A stretch of 64,000 nt of DNA from Methylolobus aquaticus (lineage in GTDB: Bacteria > Pseudomonadota > Gammaproteobacteria > Methylococcales > Methylococcaceae): assembly GCA_004168015.1 (NCBI GenBank), contig SEYW01000006.1, forward strand, positions 127,425-191,424, written 5' to 3'. Position numbers and translations under genes: made by a program. Of this stretch, positions 51,654-62,220 are shown in pieces. Position 1 is the first letter of the stretch; each line of letters starts with the position of its first letter. A model generated the notes under the pieces. The model had not been told where the DNA came from. It saw only the letters and a program-made list of their open reading frames with translations, and ran no database searches.

Positions 51654-52574
51654 TCAGGTCGCCGGCAAGAAACCCTCGATCGACAGGTAGCGTTCGCCGG
51701 TATCGTAGTTGAAACCCAGGATGCGGCCGCCGGCAGGTATTTCCGGCAGCTTTTGTGCGATCGCGGCCAGCGTCGCGCCGCTGGAGATCCCGACCAGCAG
51801 CCCTTCCTCCCTCGCCGAGCGGCGCGCCATTTCGCGCGAGGCCTCCGCCTCGACCTGAATCACTCCATCGAGCAACTCGGTGTGCAGGTTTTTCGGAACG
51901 AAACCCGCGCCGATTCCCTGGATCGGGTGCGGCGACGGTTGGCCGCCGCTGATCACCGGGCTGTCTTTCGGCTCGACGGCAAAAACCTTCAGATGCGGCC
52001 AACGCTGCTTCAATACCTGGGCACAGCCGGTGATGTGACCACCGGTCCCGACCCCGGTGATCAACACGTCCACACCCTCCGGGAAGTCCCGGGCAATCTC
52101 CTCTGCCGTGGTCTTCACATGCACTGCAATATTCGCGGCGTTTTCAAACTGCTGCGGCATCCAGGCGTCCGGCATCGACGCGACGAGTTCCTCCGCACGG
52201 GCTATCGAACCCTTCATGCCCTTCTCTCGAGGTGTCAGCTCGAAGCCGGCACCATAGGCCAACATCAGCCGCCGCCGCTCCACACTCATGCTGTCCGGCA
52301 TCACGAGGATCAGCTTATAACCCTTGACCGCCGCCACCATCGCCAACCCGATACCGGTATTTCCCGAGGTCGGTTCGACGATCGTCCCCCCGGGCTTCAA
52401 CGCGCCGGAAGCCTCCGCTGCTTCGACCATGGACAGCGCAATCCTGTCCTTGATCGAACCACCGGGATTGCTGCGCTCGGACTTGATCCAGACCTCATGG
52501 GAGGCCCCGAAAAGGCGGTTGATGCGGATATGCGGCGTGTCGCCGATGGTGGCCAGGACATTCTCAGCTTTCAT
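51654..52574 (-). CDS. cysK: Cysteine synthase A (O-acetylserine sulfhydrylase)
   Basis: A 306-aa PLP enzyme. ATG 52574 is chosen because [21 protein letters not shown] is the usual CysK start. The PLP lysine is in [10 protein letters not shown], the substrate loop is [12 protein letters not shown], the phosphate-binding loop is [10 protein letters not shown], and [10 protein letters not shown] is near the C-terminus. The sequence [13 protein letters not shown] is the CysK-type signature rather than CysM. It is a single gene; the region upstream (52575-53035) is shared with a divergent secreted-protein gene. Confidence 0.94.
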   Translation of the reverse strand: MKAENVLATIGDTPHIRINRLFGASHEVWIKSERSNPGGSIKDRIALSMVEAAEASGALKPGGTIVEPTSGNTGIGLAMVAAVKGYKLILVMPDSMSVERRRLMLAYGAGFELTPREKGMKGSIARAEELVASMPDAWMPQQFENAANIAVHVKTTAEEIARDFPEGVDVLITGVGTGGHITGCAQVLKQRWPHLKVFAVEPKDSPVISGGQPSPHPIQGIGAGFVPKNLHTELLDGVIQVEAEASREMARRSAREEGLLVGISSGATLAAIAQKLPEIPAGGRILGFNYDTGERYLSIEGFLPAT

Positions 52575-53035
52575 CACGGACTCTCCATGGATCTGCCAGC
52601 GCGCAGCGTACCAGACTGGGCTTACCAACGAACAGGCTCATGGACCCTACACAAGCCAGTTCAATCCCCGGCCGCGCCCGGCCCAATCGCATCCGGGTTG
52701 GTTGATCCAGGGCTCGTGTGACGAAGGCCACGATCACTGCAGGCAGAGGTATCCGAACGCAACAGGCGCAGAGGATCGCGGCCAACCGCTTGCGTGGCAC
52801 ACCATCGCGAAGCCGACCGAGCACTACCTAACATCAGGATGCGGTTGTGCGCGGCGGACATCAGCGTTAACTTATGGATAACGGTCCACCATCGGACCTC
52901 AAATTTTTCCTCTTGCGTCGTGTCGCTCCACCGCGTTACGGCCGCTCCGGGCAAGCGGATGGCTCCATCTACCGTGTGTCGTTGCCTCCCGTTACACGAA
53001 CACGGTCCCTTGAGGAAGCATCAAGGACCAATGAT
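52575..53035. other. Intergenic region between cysK and the beta-helix protein gene
   Basis: A 461-base gap with no supported gene. The frames open here have no domain and lack ribosome sites. It must carry the divergent promoters of cysK and the secreted beta-helix gene. Part (52861-52930) is AT-richer than the surroundings, but I could not fix promoter boxes with confidence. Confidence 0.4.
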
Positions 53036-54643
53036 ATGTCCCCATCTCCTCGCGGTAAATTTGTCCTTAATCCGCTAACCTCGGCCCTTTTGGTCGTTCT
53101 ATCGAGTCCCGCCGACGCCCAGTCGGGCCTTGTGGTCGATGGCCGCAAATGCACGCTCGCGGAGGCGATCGCCGCCGCCAACACCGACACCGCGACGGGA
53201 GGATGTCCCGCTGGCCAAGGCGCCGATACCCTGCAATTGACCGCGACGACCTACCGTCTCGCGGCGGCGCTACCACCCATCACGTCGACCATCACACTGT
53301 TCGGCGACCCGGATCACGATCGACAGAATGTCGTGATCGAGCCCGAGCCCGGCAGCCACTCGCTTCCGTTCTCCCTGCTGGTCGTAGGCCCGGGCGGCGA
53401 CCTGACGGTCAAGCGCATAAATCTCCAGAACGCTGGAGTCCATGGCATCGTCGTGGATTATCAGGCTCTCAACCCCGACGACTGGTTTCCGTACTCCGGT
53501 ACCGACGCGCGGCTGCAACTGGTGCAGAGCAAGGTATCCGGAAACGCCCGGAGCGGAGTCTTGGTTGCCAACTACGCCCGGGCCGAGATCAGACATTCGA
53601 CCATTTCGGGCAATGACCGCGGCATCAGTTGCGATGGATATGCGGCCCAGTGCACCATCGACAACAGCGTCATCTCCGGCAATACCTCGTTCGGGATTTA
53701 TAATCGCGGGTCCGTCAAGCTCAATGGAAGCAGCGTGATCGGAAACGGGGTCGGCCTGCGGGGCGAGGCTTTTCTAGGCGATCGCACGATCATCACGAAC
53801 TCGACGATCGCGAATAACCTCGGGTCTGGTCTGGAACTCACACGGGAGCCGCGCGCCTCACTTTCCAACTCCACCGTATCCGGCAACGGCGGCATGGGCG
53901 TCGATGCGAGCGGTGTCTTCGACTATGGCGGCGAGACCCTGGCATTCGAAAGCAGCACGATCTCCGGCAATAGGGCCGGCGGGGTCCGTGTCGGAAAGCC
54001 CCAGCAAGGAGTTTACGGTTTGTCGTTGCGGAATACCGTCATCACCGGTAACCCGGGAGGCGACGCAGATTGTCGCAACGCCTACGTCACGTTCCTGAGC
54101 GGCGCGGTGATCGGTGACGGCAGTTGCAATGCGGCTGCAGCGGGCGCCTCCGTAGGAGACCCGAAACTCGGGCCCTTGCTGGACAACGGCGGAAGCACCC
54201 GCACGCTGGCATTGGCGGATGACAGTCTGGCCATCCACGCCGGCGATGGAGCGGCATGTGCCGGCACCGATCAACGGAACGCGTTGCGTCCTCGAGATCC
54301 CGCCTGCGATAGCGGCGCGTTCGAACGCATCTCCGCGGTCGCCCCGGCGATTAAGCCCACACTGGAATTTTTCGATGCCGAGGTCAAGGCCGGCCGTTTG
54401 GTCGGCGCCCGAGCCCCGGGAAAACCGTATCGCGTCCAGGCCGTCCGGAATCAGCTTTTGCTCACGGGCGACTTCACGTCCAGGCACGCGATGAAGCCTG
54501 CATGCACCCAAATCACGCGCACGCTGCATCGAGTGGACCAGGATGGGATTGGGCCCGACGGTAACGACTATGTCACCGGACCCTCATCACCTGAGTTGGT
54601 TAGCCGCTTGGCCGCATTGCGCTCAGACCTGGGCTGCAAGTAG
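53036..54643 (+). CDS. Secreted right-handed parallel beta-helix protein (choice-of-anchor Q)
   Basis: A 535-aa protein from ATG 53036. The signal peptide ends around LVVLSSPADAQ. A CSLREA-like entry motif (CTLAEAIAAAN, with a paired Cys in GGCPAGQGAD) is followed by many short repeats of the parallel beta-helix type: STISGNDRG, VISGNTSFG, STVSGNGGMG and SSTISGNRAGG. The segment GDPKLGPLLDNGGSTRTLAL to CDSGAFE is the choice-of-anchor Q region. No C-terminal sorting motif was recognised. Such proteins are exported and often bind or cleave polysaccharides; no catalytic residues could be assigned. Confidence 0.8.
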   Translation: MSPSPRGKFVLNPLTSALLVVLSSPADAQSGLVVDGRKCTLAEAIAAANTDTATGGCPAGQGADTLQLTATTYRLAAALPPITSTITLFGDPDHDRQNVVIEPEPGSHSLPFSLLVVGPGGDLTVKRINLQNAGVHGIVVDYQALNPDDWFPYSGTDARLQLVQSKVSGNARSGVLVANYARAEIRHSTISGNDRGISCDGYAAQCTIDNSVISGNTSFGIYNRGSVKLNGSSVIGNGVGLRGEAFLGDRTIITNSTIANNLGSGLELTREPRASLSNSTVSGNGGMGVDASGVFDYGGETLAFESSTISGNRAGGVRVGKPQQGVYGLSLRNTVITGNPGGDADCRNAYVTFLSGAVIGDGSCNAAAAGASVGDPKLGPLLDNGGSTRTLALADDSLAIHAGDGAACAGTDQRNALRPRDPACDSGAFERISAVAPAIKPTLEFFDAEVKAGRLVGARAPGKPYRVQAVRNQLLLTGDFTSRHAMKPACTQITRTLHRVDQDGIGPDGNDYVTGPSSPELVSRLAALRSDLGCK

Positions 54644-55019
54644 GCGATCCTCCGGGCGATCGCCCGGTGGGCGACGAGCACCCGCCGTTGCCTCCCTCCT
54701 AATCATTGTTTGTCGGCGATGAAGGTCGTTCTTGAGCGGGCGGCGCTCGGCCTCTGAAAACCGCACCGTCTTGGAGTCCGCCCGATACCGAACTTGGCCG
54801 GTCTTGTTCGGATAGGCGTTCTCGCGGGGGCCAGGCGGACTGTCCAATCGCGGGCCTGTTTGGGTGCCGCACGGCCCCCCCCTTTCAAGGGAACACGGTG
54901 CCGCGGGCACCTCCCATAATGCTCGCGACCCGCACTCTCTGCGGCCCGTTGCACCCCCGGCGCAGCACGACAACCAAAACCCGCAGAGATCTCCGGCGGC
55001 GGCTGCGTGCCTTCGTCCC
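54644..55019. other. Intergenic region between convergent genes
   Basis: A 376-base gap between the beta-helix gene and the methyltransferase gene, which converge. A minus-strand frame passes through it and encodes a basic stretch (TGQVRYRADSKTVRFSEAE) without a recognisable start or domain; it could be a decayed gene fragment. No intrinsic terminator with a T-run was found. Confidence 0.35.
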
Positions 55020-55802
55020 TCAATCCCGCTGAGCCAACAGCACGATCTGTTCGGTACGCAACACGGCCTCCCGATAGACCGCCAGCAAGGCGGCAGGCGG
55101 TTCTGCGGCACACTGCGTCGTGTAACGCCTCAGGATTCGGAAGCCACCTTCGGCCAACAGGGACTCGAGTTGGTCTGCCGTGATCCGGTTCAAGGTGTTG
55201 AACGTCGACCACAAGCGTTTGAATTCATCTGGAGTGGGGCAACTCCGGTGGAGCTTCATGCGGTAGATGTTCGACTGATTCGTCAGGTGCCCCCAGGGCT
55301 CGGGGATCTTGTGGGACAGGTGCGAACCTTCCGCAGAGTAGTAAAGCGGGGCAATCTGGACGAAAAGGTAACCGCCGGTCTTAAGCCCGGTCTGCAGCGC
55401 ATCGATCGTACCGTCAAGCATCCGTTGGTCGACGTGTTCGAGCACCGACCAGGAGTAAATCAGATCGAAACGATCATCCGTTGAGTGGAGCCTGCCGGGT
55501 GAGATCCGACGAAAAACCAGATTTTCCGGCAAATCGCTCATCCCTAGATAAGACGAGGCGCGACGCCGACAGTCCCTGAACTCCGCGCCGATATCGGTGC
55601 CCACGACCCGACGGCAACCGAGTTGACAGGCTACCCCAAGTGCCATATCGCCTTGTCCGCAGCCGAAGTCCATGACTTCGGCCTCCGTCCATGGAAAATC
55701 CGAACCCATCCAGTCACGCAGGACTCCCGGCAATTCCTCGAACTTGACCCGAAAGGTTTCGTCCGGACAGGTCTTGTTCGGAGGCTGTTGCTGAGCGTTC
55801 AT
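55020..55802 (-). CDS. Class I SAM-dependent methyltransferase
   Basis: About 260 aa from ATG 55802; the frame opens at 55967 but the upstream part is not homologous. Motif I is VMDFGCGQGDMALGVA (near 42-57), motif II RRVVGTDIG, and motif IV IYSWSVLEHVD, typical of small-molecule methyltransferases. C-terminal LESLLAEGGFRILRRY is the usual last strand and helix. A substrate cannot be inferred: there is no linked biosynthetic gene. It is convergent with the beta-helix gene and precedes nothing on its strand. Confidence 0.8.
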   Translation of the reverse strand: MNAQQQPPNKTCPDETFRVKFEELPGVLRDWMGSDFPWTEAEVMDFGCGQGDMALGVACQLGCRRVVGTDIGAEFRDCRRRASSYLGMSDLPENLVFRRISPGRLHSTDDRFDLIYSWSVLEHVDQRMLDGTIDALQTGLKTGGYLFVQIAPLYYSAEGSHLSHKIPEPWGHLTNQSNIYRMKLHRSCPTPDEFKRLWSTFNTLNRITADQLESLLAEGGFRILRRYTTQCAAEPPAALLAVYREAVLRTEQIVLLAQRD

Positions 55803-56014
55803 GTCGATGTCGCAACCCCGGAGTGGAACCTTCTGCCGTTGCCGTCCTACGCGGTGAACGCGCGCAACGCCCAACTGTATCGGCAGGACGCTGTGATTGT
55901 CGAGACTGCTGCTGCCGCCGTGCACCGTGCCAGCCGCGCCGCCTGCGAACGTACCGCAACAGGGCACCGGGCCGGGCCTAGGCTCTTGCTACGCTCAGGT
56001 GATCGCGCATCCTG

Positions 56015-57649
56015 TCAAAATCGCAGTTCCGTCTGGGCGTAGAAATAATTGACGTTATCGTGGTTGGTTGGTGCGCCGGGCGCGTTGCGGGCGAAGTCGC
56101 CCTTGATCAGGCAGTTCCATCCGCCTTCGAGCGAGATGTTGTCGTGGGCATCCCAGCGAATCGCGAACTCCACCGTTTGCCCCATGAAATCGCCTGAGCG
56201 CCCGGTCGGATCGATCAGGCCGGCCGGCTGCCACAACGCCTTGGAATCCGCCATCCACCACGCGCGATAGGCCAGAAAGCTCGTGACGTCGCGGTGCGGT
56301 ACCACGAACAGCCGGGCACCGGGAGTGTTGATGTTGTTGCGCGCGAACGGTCCCCAGATGCCGGTCGGACCGTATTCCCAGCGCCGCGCGCCGTACAGAG
56401 TGTCGAACGAATTCGTCGTCGTGCCGCTGCCGTTCGTGCCGCCGGTCGCATAGTCGTACTGCACCACGAAGCGCGGGTCCCAGGGCAGGTCGAAGGTATA
56501 CCCGAACTGGATGTGCTGCATGTAGGCCTCATGATCCAGTTGTCGCGACAGCGCGTTGACGCGGGAGGTACCGGTCTGCGCGATGCTCTCGCCTTCGAAA
56601 TCGAACTCACCCTTCTTGGCGTTGCGGAAGACACGGAAACCCGGCGTGAACAACTGCCGGTTACGCGCGCTTCGTTCGTCCTCGTCGAGGTAATAGAGAT
56701 AGAGCTCACCGCGAATATCCCACGGCAACGCCTGGGTTTCGGCGAAGAAACCCGTGAAGACCGTCCCCTCCTGTTCCTGATCCCAGGCCCAGTCGTTGTT
56801 TAGAAGCTGGGCCTTGTCTTCCGGCAGACGCACGACGGGCACCATCGCAAAGGGGTAGATTTGCCAGGCACCCTCGCCTTCTCGTACCCGTAGCTTGAGG
56901 CCGGTGAAGGCGTTGGTCGTATTCCGGAACACGTTGCGCGCGACGAGTCGCCGACTGCCGAATTCCATCGTCTGGCGACCCGCGATCGCCTCGAAGCCCA
57001 GCCCCGTCTCGGCGAGGTTCTGTGTCGCATACGCGCCATAGATTTGCGTGAAGTCCGCGACATTGACCATCGTGTTGTTCAGCGTGTAGGTCGGCTCGGC
57101 GCCGAACTGACGTGCATCCCAAAACTCGAAGCCGGCCCGGAATCCGGCATAGTTCGCTTCGAGCCACAACACGGTCTGCAACGGAATCTGATACTGGCCG
57201 CCGGTCTGGCCGCGCTGCCATGGCACGTCAAAAGTCTCGTAACGGGTGCGTTGCTCCAGCATGCCATTCAGCCATTCGGGCATTCCGAGCATCTTCTTCG
57301 CGTTGTAATGCTCATGCAGATCCCAGCGGTTCTTGCCGGTGACCCAGTCCTTGCGCTGGCTGCCGCCCGCAGTCAAACCCCAGCGGTTGGGGCGTTTGTA
57401 CTCGGGGGGCGTCGCACCCTTCTTGTCCTCGGCAGGCGTCTTGCCCACGCCAGGGTCGGTCGAACTGTTGTCCCCTGCGGCTGACTTCACCTTGGGTGGG
57501 ACGAGTGGCTTGGATTTGCGTGCAGCAGCCGCTGGAGCTTGCGGCGGATCGAGCGGGGACGGACTGTCTGCTGCGAACACAGATCCACTGACGAGCGATC
57601 CCAGCAGGAACACCATCATCGGCACACGATCGTGGGCATTGATTTGCAT
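56015..57649 (-). CDS. Alginate-export family outer-membrane porin, predicted ModE-regulated
   Basis: A 544-aa protein with a signal peptide (MMVFLLGSLVSGSVFA), a Pro/Ala/Lys-rich linker (about 30-90) and a beta-barrel of the alginate_exp (AlgE) family. EQRTRYETFD, RAGFEFWDARQFG, AIAGRQTMEFGSRRLVARN, ELYLYYLDEDE and the final YFYAQTELRF support the family. There are no alginate synthesis genes nearby. It is divergent from the molybdate operon, and a ModE-like operator at 57674-57697 lies 25 bases upstream of its ATG. The likely role is therefore an outer-membrane route related to molybdate, not alginate; this is inference. Confidence 0.82.
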   Translation of the reverse strand: MQINAHDRVPMMVFLLGSLVSGSVFAADSPSPLDPPQAPAAAARKSKPLVPPKVKSAAGDNSSTDPGVGKTPAEDKKGATPPEYKRPNRWGLTAGGSQRKDWVTGKNRWDLHEHYNAKKMLGMPEWLNGMLEQRTRYETFDVPWQRGQTGGQYQIPLQTVLWLEANYAGFRAGFEFWDARQFGAEPTYTLNNTMVNVADFTQIYGAYATQNLAETGLGFEAIAGRQTMEFGSRRLVARNVFRNTTNAFTGLKLRVREGEGAWQIYPFAMVPVVRLPEDKAQLLNNDWAWDQEQEGTVFTGFFAETQALPWDIRGELYLYYLDEDERSARNRQLFTPGFRVFRNAKKGEFDFEGESIAQTGTSRVNALSRQLDHEAYMQHIQFGYTFDLPWDPRFVVQYDYATGGTNGSGTTTNSFDTLYGARRWEYGPTGIWGPFARNNINTPGARLFVVPHRDVTSFLAYRAWWMADSKALWQPAGLIDPTGRSGDFMGQTVEFAIRWDAHDNISLEGGWNCLIKGDFARNAPGAPTNHDNVNYFYAQTELRF

Positions 57650-57673
57650 CGCGCCTCGTTAATCACTGATCAG

Positions 57674-57697
57674 CGTTATGGTGTCTCTAGCATAATG
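57674..57697. promoter_or_regulatory. Predicted ModE operator at the porin gene
   Basis: CGTTAT (57674-57679), 12 bases, ATAATG (57692-57697). The 24-base form agrees with the E. coli modA operator (CGTTAT, N12, ATAACG) at 11 of 12 half-site positions and in part of the spacer (TGTC, then CTA). It ends 25 bases before the porin start codon, where it could overlap the promoter or the ribosome-binding region. The cognate regulator ModE is encoded 5 kb away. Confidence 0.75.
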
Positions 57698-57908
57698 CAG
57701 GGTGTCTCTTTGCCGCAACTTCGATTTGCAAGCCAGATACATCATTTCCCAGATGTGCAACGATGACCGCTCCCCCAAACTGTCCTCATGCCAATTTTAA
57801 TACTCGCAGGCCGAGCGCCCACGAAACAACTTGAAGGGCCTGGCCAATTCCGGAAATGCTCCATCGAACGACAGCGACTGGAATACCCTTCAGACCTCGG
57901 TTACGCTG

Positions 57909-57932
57909 CTTTGCGTCTATTGGTACATAACG
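57909..57932. promoter_or_regulatory. Possible ModE operator upstream of modA
   Basis: The right half TACATAACG (57924-57932) is identical to the right half of the E. coli modA operator, but the left half (CTTTGC, 57909-57914) matches poorly. It lies 75 bases upstream of the modA start, where repression of initiation is plausible. It is weaker than the porin site. Confidence 0.45.
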
Positions 57933-58000
57933 ACCATCAGCCCTTGGCGCCACGTTGGAATTAGGGCGCCTCCACGCTGCGACAAGCCAACGATAGGTGA

Positions 58001-58753
<753 letters not shown>

Positions 58754-58772
58754 TCCCACCAGGAAAACGTCA

Positions 58773-59543
58773 ATGACACACGTCAAGCGCCTGCTGTTAG
58801 TCTGTTCCCTGCTACTGGCCGAGGCTGCGCAGGCCGAGAAGATCACCATCGCCGCGGCGGCCGATCTGAAATTCGCAATGGACGAGATCGTGGCTCAGTT
58901 CAAGGGCGCCAACCCCGGCGACACCGTCGATGTCACCTACGGGTCTTCCGGCAAGTTCCACACCCAGGTTCAGCAGGGCGCGCCTTACGATCTGTTTTTT
59001 TCCGCCGACATCGGATTTCCGCGGGAACTGGCGGCCGGCGGCTTCGCGGCATCCGAGGTCAGGCCGTACGCGGTGGGGCGCATCGTGCTGTGGAGCCCCC
59101 GGCTGACTGCCAGCAAGATGACACTGAACAGCCTGACCGACCCGAAGATCACCCGCATCGCCATCGCCAACCCCAAGCACGCACCGTACGGCAAACGGGC
59201 AGAGGAAGCACTGCGGTCATCCGGCCTATGGGACAAGGTTGAGCCGAAGCTGGTCTACGGCGAGAACATCGCACAGACCGCCCAATTCGTGCAGACCGGG
59301 AATGCTCAGGTGGGAATCATTGCCCTGTCGTTGGCAATCAGCCCCGAACTGGCGAAGCAGGGCGGGTATTGGCTGATACCGGAGAACCTGCACCAACCCC
59401 TGGAGCAGGGGTACATCGTGACCAAGCAGGCGGCGAATAATGCCCTCGCGCGGCGTTTCGCCGATTACATGGGCGGCACACCCGCGCGACAGGTCATGAC
59501 GCGTTACGGTTTCGCGCTACCGGGCGAAAAGGTGGGGAAATGA
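58773..59543 (+). CDS. Second ModA-type periplasmic oxyanion-binding protein
   Basis: A 256-aa paralog of the preceding ModA, with its own signal peptide (LLLVCSLLLAEAAQA). Differences: AAAADLKFAMDEI replaces the VASN segment, GSSGKFHTQVQQGAPYDLFFSADI, and SPELAKQGGYWLIPENLHQPLEQGY. At the position of the E. coli ModA ligand Ser12 it has Asp, so its oxyanion preference may differ (molybdate, tungstate or another). The stop overlaps the start of the TSUP gene (ATGA). Having two ModA genes with one modBC suggests that both feed one permease. Confidence 0.88.
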   Translation: MTHVKRLLLVCSLLLAEAAQAEKITIAAAADLKFAMDEIVAQFKGANPGDTVDVTYGSSGKFHTQVQQGAPYDLFFSADIGFPRELAAGGFAASEVRPYAVGRIVLWSPRLTASKMTLNSLTDPKITRIAIANPKHAPYGKRAEEALRSSGLWDKVEPKLVYGENIAQTAQFVQTGNAQVGIIALSLAISPELAKQGGYWLIPENLHQPLEQGYIVTKQAANNALARRFADYMGGTPARQVMTRYGFALPGEKVGK

Positions 59544-60373
59544 CGCGCGCCGCTGTCCGCGACGCGGACGGCTCCCGATACCGGCATCACAGTCTGGGCT
59601 TCCTTGCCGGCGCGGTGATTGGCACGCTGGCCGGCCTGGTCGGCTTGGGTGGCGCGGAATTCCGGCTGCCGGTGCTGGTCGGCGCCTTTCGCGTCCCCAC
59701 GCTGGAAGCCGTGATCCTCAACAAAGCTATCAGTCTGGTCGTGGTGGCTGCCGCGCTGTTTGCCCGGAGCGGCACGATCCCATTCGATCAAGTCAGCCAG
59801 CATGGGGACGTCGTGTTGAATCTGCTGGCAGGCAGCTTGGCCGGTGCGTGGTGGGCAGCAGGCCACGCGATGACCATGCCGCGCCGCTGGCTGAACCGGA
59901 TCATCCTGGTTCTGCTCGCCGGGCTGGCCGTTCTGATGCTAGCGGAGGCCGGACTCGGATTACATGACACTGCCGCGCCCCTGTTCGAAGCGACTGCATG
60001 GCAGATCGTAGCGGGGCTCCTGGCCGGCTTCGGCATCGGCGCGGTGGCCGCGCTGCTCGGCGTCGCCGGCGGCGAGCTGCTGATCCCGACGATCGTGTTG
60101 CTCTACGCGCTGGATATCAAACTGGTCGGCAGTCTGTCGCTCGCGATCAGTCTGCCGACCATGTTGGTGGGGTTCGCCCGGTACAGCTCTGCACAGGCCT
60201 TCTCCGTCCTGCGGGAGGAACGCCGACTGCTGCTGTGGATGGCAGCGGGCTCCGTTGTCGGCGTCGGACTCGGCGGCCTGCTGCTCGGGACAGTCCCGGC
60301 TAAATCGCTCACGGCTTTGCTGGGTCTGATCCTGCTCATCTCGGCGGTGAAGACCTTCCAACATGCGGATTGA
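59540..60373 (+). CDS. TSUP (TauE/SafE) family membrane transporter in the mod operon
   Basis: A 277-aa membrane protein with about eight helices. Family repeats are [26 protein letters not shown] and [32 protein letters not shown], the duplicated TSUP motif; AGGELLIP and GGAEFRLP are the two conserved cores. TSUP proteins move sulfite, sulfoacetate, thiosulfate and related anions. Its start overlaps the stop of the second modA, and its stop overlaps the next open frame, so it is part of the mod transcript. A role in sulfate or oxyanion balance during molybdate uptake is possible but unproven. Confidence 0.85.
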   Translation: MTRAAVRDADGSRYRHHSLGFLAGAVIGTLAGLVGLGGAEFRLPVLVGAFRVPTLEAVILNKAISLVVVAAALFARSGTIPFDQVSQHGDVVLNLLAGSLAGAWWAAGHAMTMPRRWLNRIILVLLAGLAVLMLAEAGLGLHDTAAPLFEATAWQIVAGLLAGFGIGAVAALLGVAGGELLIPTIVLLYALDIKLVGSLSLAISLPTMLVGFARYSSAQAFSVLREERRLLLWMAAGSVVGVGLGGLLLGTVPAKSLTALLGLILLISAVKTFQHAD

Positions 60374-60390
60374 TCGAGGAAGCGCCGGCC

Positions 60391-61065
60391 ATGTTGAGTG
60401 ACAGCGATCTGCAGGCGATCGGTCTGACGGTCCGGCTGGCAGGCGTCGTCACGGGGATACTTCTGGTCCTGGGCACCCCGATCGCTTGGTGGCTGGCACG
60501 CACGCGGTCGAAATGGAAAGGTCCCGTGGGGGCGATGGTCGCCTTGCCACTGGTACTGCCGCCTTCGGTACTGGGCTTTTACCTGTTACTGGCGATGGGA
60601 CCGAACGGCCCGATCGGTCACCTGACCGAAGCCCTGGGTATCGGACTGTTGCCTTTCACCTTTTGGGGGCTGGTGGTGGCCTCCGTGTTCTATTCCCTGC
60701 CTTTCATGGTACAGCCGGTACAAAATGCGTTCGAGGCGATCGGGGAACGTCCGCTGGAAGTGGCGGCGACACTTCGGGCCTCGCCGCTCGATACGTTCTT
60801 CTTCGTCGCGCTGCCGCTGGCCTTGCCCGGGTTCTTGACCGCGGGCATTCTAACCTTTGCCCACACGGTCGGGGAGTTCGGTGTCGTCCTGATGATCGGT
60901 GGCAATTTGCCGGGAATCACCCGGGTCGCTTCGGTGCAAATCTACGATCACGTCGAGGCGCTGGAGTATACCGAGGCGCACAAGCTGGCGGCGGTGATGT
61001 TGATCTTCTCCTTTCTGGTGCTACTGGGGCTCTATACCCGTCGGCCCGGCTCAAGAAGGGCCTGA
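60391..61065 (+). CDS. modB: Molybdate ABC transporter permease ModB
   Basis: A 224-aa inner-membrane permease (E. coli ModB 229 aa). ATG 60391 is preferred: it has a GAGGAAG ribosome site and gives [19 protein letters not shown], aligned with the E. coli start; TTG at 60370 is also open. Visible: five or six helices, [19 protein letters not shown], and the EAA-like loop [40 protein letters not shown]. It lies between the TSUP gene and modC. Confidence 0.93.
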   Translation: MLSDSDLQAIGLTVRLAGVVTGILLVLGTPIAWWLARTRSKWKGPVGAMVALPLVLPPSVLGFYLLLAMGPNGPIGHLTEALGIGLLPFTFWGLVVASVFYSLPFMVQPVQNAFEAIGERPLEVAATLRASPLDTFFFVALPLALPGFLTAGILTFAHTVGEFGVVLMIGGNLPGITRVASVQIYDHVEALEYTEAHKLAAVMLIFSFLVLLGLYTRRPGSRRA

Positions 61066-61069
61066 GGCG

Positions 61070-62152
61070 TTGGCGGAAACAATTCATGCCCGCTTCCGTG
61101 TCGACTGGCCCGGCTTTACCCTGAAGACCAATCTGGCTCTTCCCGGCACTGGCGTGACGGCGCTGTTCGGGCATTCCGGCTCCGGCAAAACCACATTTCT
61201 CCGCTGTGTAGCCGGTCTGGAACACGCACGAGAAGGTTTCCTGAAGGTCAACGGGCAGGTCTGGCAGGACGACGCGAAAGGCGTTTTTCTCCCGACGTAT
61301 CGGCGCCCCCTGGGTTACGTCTTTCAAGAAGCCAGCCTGTTCGAGCACCTGACGGTGAGCAAGAACCTGGATTTTGGGCAAAGACGCATCCCGGCCGAAT
61401 ACCGGAAAGTGTCGTTCGATCACGCGATCAACTTGCTGGGGATCGAGCACTTGCTCGACCGCCGACCGGCCAGCCTCTCCGGGGGCGAGCGGCAGCGGGT
61501 CGCGATTGCACGGGCGCTCCTGACGAGCCCCAGCCTGCTGCTGCTCGATGAGCCACTGGCCGCGCTCGACCTCGGGCGAAAGCGCGAGATCCTGCCCTAC
61601 CTGGAGCGTCTGCACGACGAACTGGATATCCCCGTGCTGTACGTGAGCCACTCGCCCGACGAAGTCGCTCAATTGGCCGACCATCTGGTACTGATGGCGA
61701 ACGGGTCAGTGGTCGCGCATGGCCCCCTGCAGGAAACGCTGGCCCGGCTGGATCTTCCAGCCGCGTTCGCGGACGATGCCGGCGTCGTGTTGGACACCAT
61801 CGTCGCCGCCCACGACGATGGCGATGAACTCAGCCGGCTCGACTTTGGCGGTGGCAGCCTGTTCGTCGCCCGCCGCCCGGAGGCCATCGGGCGAAGACTG
61901 CGTTGCCGTGTGCACGCCCGTGATGTGAGCCTGACGCTGGAGCGCGCCGAGCACTCCAGTATCATGAATATTCTGTCGGCCACGGTGGTCGCTATCGGAC
62001 CGCTCGAGAGCCCGGGTCACGTGCTGGTCCGCCTGCAGGCCAACGGCACACCCTTGCTCGCCAGGATCACGCGGCGGTCAAGTCTCGCGCTAAACCTCGG
62101 ACCCGGGCTCCCGGTCTGGGCGCAAGTCAAAGCGGTTGCGCTCCTCGATTAG
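61070..62152 (+). CDS. modC: Molybdate ABC transporter ATPase ModC
   Basis: A 360-aa ATPase (E. coli 352 aa) started at TTG 61070. It has Walker A GHSGSGKT (near 34), a Q-loop in YVFQEASLF, the signature [15 protein letters not shown], Walker [13 protein letters not shown] and the H-loop [10 protein letters not shown]-terminal molybdate-binding (Mop/TOBE) domain ([31 protein letters not shown] to [23 protein letters not shown], about 295-355) is present, as expected for ModC. A start a few codons away cannot be excluded, but TTG is the only start near the modB stop. Confidence 0.94.
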   Translation: MAETIHARFRVDWPGFTLKTNLALPGTGVTALFGHSGSGKTTFLRCVAGLEHAREGFLKVNGQVWQDDAKGVFLPTYRRPLGYVFQEASLFEHLTVSKNLDFGQRRIPAEYRKVSFDHAINLLGIEHLLDRRPASLSGGERQRVAIARALLTSPSLLLLDEPLAALDLGRKREILPYLERLHDELDIPVLYVSHSPDEVAQLADHLVLMANGSVVAHGPLQETLARLDLPAAFADDAGVVLDTIVAAHDDGDELSRLDFGGGSLFVARRPEAIGRRLRCRVHARDVSLTLERAEHSSIMNILSATVVAIGPLESPGHVLVRLQANGTPLLARITRRSSLALNLGPGLPVWAQVKAVALLD

Positions 62153-62220
62153 CGATGGACGGTATCGCAACACCACGACTACTATCGGGTGTTATCCTGA
62201 TCAGACCCACCGGACGAGGC

